This document shows positions 16,050 to 20,959 of a stretch of 20,959 bases of DNA, one piece after another. The notes beneath the pieces were generated by a model, which saw nothing but the letters and a program-made list of their open reading frames with translations, did not search any database and was not told the DNA's origin. Origin of the DNA: JAVXAG01 sp040307645 (GTDB lineage Bacteria; Bacillota; Clostridia; Peptostreptococcales; Anaerovoracaceae). The translations under genes and the position numbers were made by a program. The DNA lies in contig JAWRJF010000062.1 of the NCBI GenBank assembly GCA_040307645.1, positions 1-20,959 of the forward strand, given 5' to 3'. How positions within the stretch are numbered: the stretch's first letter is position 1; each line of letters begins with the position of its first letter.

Positions 16050-16081
16050 GACAAAACGTAAAAAAATAAGACAAAATGTCT
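16048..16081 (+). promoter_or_regulatory. Paired upstream activator sites
   Basis: AAGACAAAACGT (16048-16059) and AAGACAAAATGT (16068-16079) are direct repeats 20 bp apart, about two helical turns. The second is part of a palindrome, AGACA-AAA-TGTCT (16069-16081). Their position about 125-155 bp upstream of the -24/-12 promoter fits enhancer sites for the divergent activator. Confidence 0.6.
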
Positions 16082-16143
16082 AATGAATTTGCAATCTATT
16101 GTAACTTTCTGAAAATTAATGTATTGATATAAATACAATCGAA

Positions 16144-16167
16144 GGTGAGTTTCGCTGGAATTTCACC
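16144..16167. promoter_or_regulatory. Inverted repeat between enhancer and sigma-54 promoter
   Basis: GGTGA (16144-16148) and TCACC (16163-16167) lie 14 bp apart, with near-complementary inner bases (AAATTCC/GGAATTT-like). It could be a further regulator site. Short arms make chance possible. Confidence 0.3.
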
Positions 16168-16201
16168 GTTTTGGCCGAGAAGAAACTATTGGGAAATTTT
16201 T

Positions 16202-16217
16202 TGGCATAACATTTGCT
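16202..16217 (+). promoter_or_regulatory. Sigma-54 (-24/-12) promoter of the ureohydrolase/TRAP operon
   Basis: TGGCATAACATTTGCT has the invariant GG (16203-16204) and GC (16215-16216) separated by 10 bp and matches the consensus TGGCAC-N5-TTGCW at nearly every fixed position. Transcription should start near 16228, so ATG 16265 leaves a normal leader, whereas ATG 16232 would be almost leaderless. Confidence 0.9.
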
Positions 16218-16264
16218 ATATATTTAGGTAGATGCATCAGATAAAAATAAAGGAGATACAAATT

Positions 16265-17161
16265 ATGGATAAGCTAAAATTTGGCATGTTAGGCCTTAAT
16301 TATGATACAGAAGCGGGTAGAGGATGGCCAGGTGCCCGATATGCTCCGAAAAGCATTAGAGCTGCCCTTTCTGCCATTATGAATAGAATGGAAGATAACA
16401 AACTCTTTGATGTATGCAACAATTATCTTGTGGATTATGATAAAATCGACTTAAAAGATTTTGGTGACTGCGACAACATTGTCCATTACGACCATTATCA
16501 GGCATTGCAGGATATGAAACAAGAAATCATCAAAATTATGGAAGAAGGTTACAAACCGTTGCTTCTTGGTGGGGATCATTCCGTAACCAACGCGGGCCTT
16601 ATGGCACTCCATGATAAGGCAGATGGAAAAATCGGCATTATTGATTTTGACGCTCACTTAGACTTAAAGGTAGAATCCCACGTACAGGGTCCATATTCAG
16701 GCAGTAGTGAAATCAGAAGAGCCATAGAGATGGAAAAGTACGACGCTAAAAATGTGGTAGAAATTGGGCCGAGAGGATTTAACTATCCGGAGCATTACCA
16801 CTTTATTAAAGAATCCGGAATGACCATTTTCACACCAAAAGATGTATTCACGCAAGGGGTTGAAGAAATTGCAAGAAAAACCTTAGAAATCGTGAAGAAA
16901 GATACCGATTACATCTACATGACAGTTGACATAGATGCGCTAGATATGGCATTTGCCCTTGGAACAGGCGGTCAGGAACCTGCAGGACTAAACCATTTCC
17001 AATTAACTGATTTGATTAGAGCCTTTGCGCCTCATGTTGATGTAATAGATTTAGTTGAAGTAAATCCAATGACTGATCACCGTGAGTTAACCAGTCATGT
17101 GGCAGCCACCCTGATTCTCGACTATATTTCAGGGGTCTATTATGACAAGTTTGAAAAGTAG
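16265..17161 (+). CDS. Ureohydrolase-family protein (arginase/agmatinase type)
   Basis: This 298-residue dinuclear-manganese hydrolase is of the family that cuts guanidino groups to urea or, in formiminoglutamase, formimino groups to formamide. All metal ligands are visible: H105 in GGDHS, D129, H131 and D133 in DFDAHLD, D222 and D224 in VDIDALD. Specificity loops differ from standard agmatinase: the HGTPFRRA segment reads SGSSEIRRA (146-153), and the usual DP after DID-x-L reads DM. The substrate is therefore uncertain. ATG 16265 has AAAGGAGAT upstream; an earlier in-frame ATG (16232) lies about at the expected transcription start. It is first in a sigma-54-controlled operon with a TRAP transporter. 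Confidence 0.88.
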   Translation: MDKLKFGMLGLNYDTEAGRGWPGARYAPKSIRAALSAIMNRMEDNKLFDVCNNYLVDYDKIDLKDFGDCDNIVHYDHYQALQDMKQEIIKIMEEGYKPLLLGGDHSVTNAGLMALHDKADGKIGIIDFDAHLDLKVESHVQGPYSGSSEIRRAIEMEKYDAKNVVEIGPRGFNYPEHYHFIKESGMTIFTPKDVFTQGVEEIARKTLEIVKKDTDYIYMTVDIDALDMAFALGTGGQEPAGLNHFQLTDLIRAFAPHVDVIDLVEVNPMTDHRELTSHVAATLILDYISGVYYDKFEK

Positions 17162-17193
17162 GCACAAATTCCTGACGGAAGGTAGGAAAAACA

Positions 17194-17727
17194 ATGAAAT
17201 ATCTGCTAAAATGTAACAAAATTATCGTAAAAATTGAACAAGTTATTTTGGCTGGTAGCATATTGGCAATGGCACTGATTTTAATCCTCAATGTTATTGG
17301 GCGACTGGTTCTTGGAAAAGGCATCAATGCTGCGGAAGAATTAGGTCAGAATCTTGTTGTCTTTGTGACATTTATCGGGCTGAGCTACTGTGCGACCACA
17401 GGAAAGCATATTAATATGCTGGCAATTTTCGACATTATGCCAGGTACTATGAGAAAAATCACTGCAATGATCATTTCTGTAGTTACGGCAATCACAATGA
17501 GTGTATTGACGGTAATCAGCTTCCAGTATGTAGGGATTATGCAAGGCATTGGGAAAGTATCGGTAAATTTACAGATTCCGGTGTATTGGATTATCCTTGT
17601 AGTGGCAATGGGATTTCTCTTTGCGGCGATTCAGTATATTTTGATTTTCGTACAAAATATTATTCACAAAGAAGTATACGTTGGCCTAGAGTCGGAGTAT
17701 ATGGTACCGGAAAAGGAGGTGAAATAA
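17194..17727 (+). CDS. dctQ: TRAP transporter small membrane subunit DctQ
   Basis: This 177-residue protein has four predicted transmembrane helices (about residues 17-37, 48-66, 86-108 and 128-152), the DctQ architecture. The conserved region around the NVIGRLVLGKGINAAEELGQ stretch is typical of the family. The protein pairs with DctM to form the sodium-coupled membrane unit. The start ATG follows GGAAGGTAGGAAA, 32 bp after the ureohydrolase stop. The DctM ribosome site GGAGGTGA lies in its last codons and the genes are one base apart, so translation is coupled. Confidence 0.9.
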   Translation: MKYLLKCNKIIVKIEQVILAGSILAMALILILNVIGRLVLGKGINAAEELGQNLVVFVTFIGLSYCATTGKHINMLAIFDIMPGTMRKITAMIISVVTAITMSVLTVISFQYVGIMQGIGKVSVNLQIPVYWIILVVAMGFLFAAIQYILIFVQNIIHKEVYVGLESEYMVPEKEVK

Positions 17728-17728
17728 C

Positions 17729-19003
17729 ATGCTTTGGATGCTAGTTATTATATTATTCGCTTGTTTAATCCTCGGGTTTCCGATGTACATGTCTATGGTA
17801 CTGGGGTCATTGGTATCTGTGCTAGTTTTTTTACCACAGCTTCCTGCGAACACCATCATACAGCAACTGATGAGCGGAGTTCAACCATTTGCATTGCTTG
17901 CCATTCCTCTCTTTATCTTTGCAGCAGACATTATGAGTTCTGGTCGTACAGCAACTAGATTGGTTGATTTGATGAAAGCGTTTATAGGACATATTCATGG
18001 TGGTTTGGGAGCGACGATGGTAGGTACCTGCACATTGTTTGGCGCCATTTCAGGGTCTACCCAGGCAACAGTTGTTGCCATTGGAAAAACCATGAGAGGA
18101 AATATGCTAGACGCTGGCTATAGAGATCAAGACATTAATGGACTGATTGTAGCATCGGCAAATATCGCCATGTTTATTCCACCAAGTGTGGCAATGATTA
18201 TGTATTGCGTAGTAACAGGAACCTCTGTTGGTGAAATGTTTATCGCTGGAATAGGACCTGGAATTGTGCTTTGCATACTTTTCTCGCTGTACACTTACTT
18301 CCATTCCAAGAAATTGGATGTTCCAAGGACTACGAAAACCACATGGGCAGAACGAGGAGTCGCAATTAAAAAAGCACTTCTCCCACTAGGGTTCCCAGTC
18401 ATTGTTGTTGGAAGTATCTATTCAGGAATTGCAAGTCCAACAGAAGCAGCAGCGATTTCCGTTTTATATGCCCTCGTTTTAGAAGTGTGTATCTATCGAT
18501 CCATAAGCCTTAAGGACTTGGGAAAGATAGCATTATCAACAGGGTCCGTAACTGCGACTTTGTTCATCTTATTGTCTAGTGGACAGATTTTCTCATTAGT
18601 ATTGACTTATGCCAATGTACCGCAAATGCTAACCAGCAGCTTGCTAGGAGACAACCCATCGCAATTATTGATACTTGCACTTGTGACATTGTTCTTCTTT
18701 ATTGCATGTATGTTCGTGGACCCACTAGTAGCAATCGTGGTACTAACACCGATGTTCTATGGACCTGCTATGGCAGCAGGCATTGACCCAATTTGGTTGG
18801 GCATCATCATTACACTACAGAATACTGTTGGGGCAGTTTCCCCACCATTTGGTTGTAACATCTTTACTGCTTGTGCAGCATTTGATGTTCCATATACGAG
18901 AGTAGTCAAAGGACTACCTCCATATTTGATCATTTTGGTCATTACTTCGTTACTATTAATTTTCTTCCCACAGATAATTACTTTCTATAGAGTGTTTATC
19001 TAA
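17729..19003 (+). CDS. dctM: TRAP transporter large permease subunit DctM
   Basis: This 424-residue, strongly hydrophobic protein has about 11-12 helices and is the transport channel of the TRAP system. Family segments are easy to see: AIPLFIFAADIMSSG near 56-72, GAISGSTQATVVAIGKTM near 104-121, MFIPPSVAMIMY near 148-160, YSGIASPTEAAAISV near 227-242, and the late CMFVDPLVAIVVLTP and GAVSPPFGCNIF motifs. Length and order are normal. It lies directly after dctQ and 20 bp before dctP, in the middle of the sigma-54 operon. Confidence 0.95.
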   Translation: MLWMLVIILFACLILGFPMYMSMVLGSLVSVLVFLPQLPANTIIQQLMSGVQPFALLAIPLFIFAADIMSSGRTATRLVDLMKAFIGHIHGGLGATMVGTCTLFGAISGSTQATVVAIGKTMRGNMLDAGYRDQDINGLIVASANIAMFIPPSVAMIMYCVVTGTSVGEMFIAGIGPGIVLCILFSLYTYFHSKKLDVPRTTKTTWAERGVAIKKALLPLGFPVIVVGSIYSGIASPTEAAAISVLYALVLEVCIYRSISLKDLGKIALSTGSVTATLFILLSSGQIFSLVLTYANVPQMLTSSLLGDNPSQLLILALVTLFFFIACMFVDPLVAIVVLTPMFYGPAMAAGIDPIWLGIIITLQNTVGAVSPPFGCNIFTACAAFDVPYTRVVKGLPPYLIILVITSLLLIFFPQIITFYRVFI

Positions 19004-19023
19004 AGAACTGAAAGGAGTCAAAA

Positions 19024-20067
19024 ATGAAAAAGAAACTATTAGGACTATTTGTAACGCTTATAGTTGCAACCGTTTGCTTCGTTGGCTGCGGAGGCGGTGA
19101 AAAAGAAGCAGCCGCTGAAGAAACAGTAACATGGAAGCTGGCACACACCGAGTCTATAGATACAATGTATGACATGTGGGCAAATCGCTTTGCAGAGTTG
19201 ATGAAAGAAAAATCTGATGGCAGAATCAATGTGGAAGTATATCCAGTTGGACAGCTAGGAGATTCTGAAGCACAGTTAGAAATGATTCAAACTGGCGGAA
19301 TCGACATGGCAATATTTGCCACTGGCGAAGTTGGAAGTACTTTCCCAGCATCACAGGCCTTTTCCTTAAACTTCTTGTTCAGTGAAGACGATAAGGTAAA
19401 TGCAGATGTATTAACAAAGGGCGAAGCAACAAAGAAACTTAACGAAATGTTATTGGAAAAAGGAATCAAAGTATATGATTGGTTTAGTTTAGGAAATATG
19501 CAGTGGACAAGTAATAAGCCACTCCACACCACCGATGACTTTAGAGGATTCAAAATGAGAATCATGAACACACCACTCATCGCAGAAAACTATAAAGCAT
19601 TAGGTGCAACACCTACACCTATGGCATTCATGGAAACTTACAGCGGATTGCAGCTGAAGACTGTTGACGGAACAGAGCAGCCGCTAAATGCAATTGAAGA
19701 AATGAAGTTCTATGAAGTGCAAGATTACATCACCATGTCAAATCACTCTCAGATGGCAAGCTTTGTTACTTTTAATGGCGATTTTTACGAAAAACTAAGC
19801 GATGAAGACAAAGAACTTATCGAAAGTGTAAGAGAAGAAATGCAGGCATTCGCACTAGAAAGTCTAGAAAAAGTATTGAAAGAAAAGTTTGATTTGATTA
19901 AGGAAATGAAACCAGAAATTAAGGTTGAAGAACTAACTGCAGATGAAAGACAGGCATTTGTTGACGCAAGCATGGATGTAAGAGCGAAAATCGAAGAAAT
20001 GGCTGGAGTAGAAGGAAAAGAAATCATGGAGTTAATCGTTCAGGACGTAGAAAAATTTAGTAAGTAG
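19024..20067 (+). CDS. dctP: TRAP transporter substrate-binding lipoprotein DctP
   Basis: This extracellular binding protein has 347 residues and delivers the ligand to DctQM. An N-terminal lipoprotein signal ends in the lipobox FVGC with C22 as the lipidated cysteine, so it is anchored to the outer face of the membrane. The mature domain begins TWKLAHTES. The conserved carboxylate-binding arginine appears as R179 in FRGFKMRIMNTP, so the ligand should carry a carboxylate. The GLQLKTVDGTEQP segment is also family-typical. The start ATG follows AAAGGAGTC. Ligand identity is unknown; with a ureohydrolase and an aminotransferase nearby an amino or guanidino acid is plausible. Confidence 0.93.
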   Translation: MKKKLLGLFVTLIVATVCFVGCGGGEKEAAAEETVTWKLAHTESIDTMYDMWANRFAELMKEKSDGRINVEVYPVGQLGDSEAQLEMIQTGGIDMAIFATGEVGSTFPASQAFSLNFLFSEDDKVNADVLTKGEATKKLNEMLLEKGIKVYDWFSLGNMQWTSNKPLHTTDDFRGFKMRIMNTPLIAENYKALGATPTPMAFMETYSGLQLKTVDGTEQPLNAIEEMKFYEVQDYITMSNHSQMASFVTFNGDFYEKLSDEDKELIESVREEMQAFALESLEKVLKEKFDLIKEMKPEIKVEELTADERQAFVDASMDVRAKIEEMAGVEGKEIMELIVQDVEKFSK

Positions 20068-20078
20068 AGGGAAAAGGA

Positions 20079-20801
20079 ATGAGAGAATTTTCCATCAAAG
20101 ATGCGGCATATGACGTTGCGGAAATAAAGCGAAAATTTTATCGCTCCAAAGGTGAAAATGCCGTCAAACGATTAGAGAAAAACGGATTTTCCGCCTATTA
20201 TGCCGATGACAAAGCTAAAGCAGCAGAGATTTTGATTGGCTTAATCCCTGATGACAGTGTTATCGGCGTAGGCGATTCCCACACCCTATTCGCATTGGAT
20301 TTAGACGATGCGTTGGAGGAAAAAAGGTGCAAACCGATCCCCAATATCGCAGCGCTTAACCTGCACGGGTACCACAGTGAATCCTATGGATACATTAAGG
20401 CACCTACCCGTGAAGAGGCAAGAGAGATTCTAGCAGAGTATTTGACTAGCAATGTATTTGTTCTTGGCGCCAATGCAATCACCATGAAAGGTGAGATCGT
20501 AAATGTAGATGGTGTGGGAAATAGAATTGCTGGGAGCCTATATGGCGCAGACAGAATCATTGTGGTAGCAGGCGTGAACAAACTTGTACCTGATGAAAAT
20601 GCGGCAAGAGAACGAATCCGTTTTATTGCAGCCCCTATGGACAATATTAAATATGGGGACGAATGCGCTTGCGTAAAAACAGGCATTTGCCCAAATTGTG
20701 CAGCACCCAATCGAATTTGTAACATTACATCGATTCTGCATAAGAAACCAATAGAATCCGATTTTCATGTCATTATCATTGGCGAAGAATTAGGTTTCTA
20801 A
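20079..20801 (+). CDS. LUD-domain protein (LutC/YkgG-like, former DUF162)
   Basis: This 240-residue protein belongs to the LUD superfamily, named from lactate-utilisation proteins. Family features: IGVGDSHT near 62-69, TMKGEIVNVDGVGNRIAG near 135-152 (the G-x-I-x-N-x-D-G-x-GNR core), and RIIVVAGVNKLV near 159-170. A C-terminal cysteine cluster, CACVKTGICPNCAAPNRIC (196-214), suits a metal or iron-sulfur site and is common in stand-alone clostridial members. It starts 11 bp after dctP behind AGAGGGAAAAGGA and is the last gene of the operon. lutA and lutB partners are absent, so a lactate oxidation role is not supported. Its biochemical activity is unknown. Confidence 0.85.
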   Translation: MREFSIKDAAYDVAEIKRKFYRSKGENAVKRLEKNGFSAYYADDKAKAAEILIGLIPDDSVIGVGDSHTLFALDLDDALEEKRCKPIPNIAALNLHGYHSESYGYIKAPTREEAREILAEYLTSNVFVLGANAITMKGEIVNVDGVGNRIAGSLYGADRIIVVAGVNKLVPDENAARERIRFIAAPMDNIKYGDECACVKTGICPNCAAPNRICNITSILHKKPIESDFHVIIIGEELGF

Positions 20802-20821
20802 ATAAAGGACCCTTTCAAAAT

Positions 20822-20850
20822 GGCTCTGTGTCAAATGTTGGGGTGACACA
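20822..20850. repeat. Second copy of the 29-bp insertion-sequence-like terminus
   Basis: This is an exact match to 9824-9852 in the same orientation, after which the sequences diverge (CAATTT here, GAGCC at the scar). It contains the shorter dyad TGTGTCA/TGACACA. It lies between the stop of the LUD gene and a strong terminator. It may be the left end of an element continuing beyond the window, or a solo relic. Confidence 0.6.
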
Positions 20851-20874
20851 CAATTTAATAAAAAAATTGACTTT

Positions 20875-20902
20875 CTGGACGCATTTTTATGCGTCCAGTT
20901 TT
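20875..20902 (+). terminator. Strong Rho-independent terminator
   Basis: A perfect 10-bp stem, CTGGACGCAT (20875-20884) with ATGCGTCCAG (20889-20898), has a TTTT loop and a following TTTT. It ends the ureohydrolase-TRAP-LUD operon, or, if the repeat at 20822 is an element end, shields that element from read-through. The remaining bases to 20959 show no gene. Confidence 0.88.
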
Positions 20903-20959
20903 GCTATTTGATCTCAGTCAAATAAGTGATGTTAAATTTTATGGTTTATGATATTTTAA

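Noticed and set aside
16232..16264. Upstream ATG start for the ureohydrolase
   Set aside because: It lies only a few bases after the expected sigma-54 transcription start and has no ribosome site. ATG 16265 has AAAGGAG at good spacing.
20807..20815. GGACCCTTT resembling the IS21 right end
   Set aside because: The match is short, a single copy, without the second repeat or a terminal TTGACA. Probably chance.

Overview
The window looks like chromosomal DNA of an anaerobic, amino-acid-using Clostridia-type Firmicute. The grounds are low GC, strong AGGAGG-like ribosome binding sites, clear sigma-A promoters, two sigma-54 activators of the kind that control fermentative amino acid catabolism, and closest family resemblance to clostridial proteins. 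The species cannot be named from sequence alone. No tRNA, rRNA or CRISPR array is visible.

Layout. (1) Positions 1-2391: an IS21-family element (istA, istB) with multiple GGTCCACT repeats near each end. (2) Positions 2435-9660: a very AT-rich block. It holds a sigma-54 activator, a translationally coupled serine-hydrolase-like protein that has lost its catalytic residues, a terminator, a sigma-54 promoter, an APC amino acid permease, a second serine-hydrolase-like protein with its catalytic residues intact, a VanX/DdpX-type D-Ala-D-Ala dipeptidase and a diaminopimelate decarboxylase. (3) Position 9824: a 34-bp palindromic scar that resembles a collapsed insertion-sequence end. It marks a change to visibly GC-richer DNA and is fused to a 5'-truncated PAS-GGDEF gene that also carries an in-frame amber stop. 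(4) Positions 11042-20801: a second catabolic region with a PucR-type regulator (minus), an ornithine cyclodeaminase-family protein and a PLP aminotransferase (plus), a PAS/sigma-54 activator (minus), and a sigma-54-driven operon of ureohydrolase, TRAP transporter (DctQ, DctM, DctP) and LUD-domain protein. (5) Positions 20822-20850: a second exact copy of the first 29 bp of the scar, followed by a strong terminator.

How the genes may work together. The left block reads as a sigma-54-controlled module for taking up and using peptidoglycan-type amino acids: D-Ala-D-Ala hydrolysis, meso-diaminopimelate decarboxylation to lysine, and a LAT-like exchanger. The pairing of an intact with a catalytically dead cytosolic beta-lactamase-fold protein, the dead one coupled to the activator, is the most unusual element and a candidate for an undescribed sensing system. 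The right block reads as uptake and breakdown of a small carboxylate, probably an amino acid with a guanidino or amidino group. Its divergent sigma-54 activator faces a near-consensus -24/-12 promoter with paired upstream repeats.

The two blocks may have been joined by insertion-sequence activity. Substrate assignments are inference; the families, motifs, promoters and repeats are read directly from the sequence.
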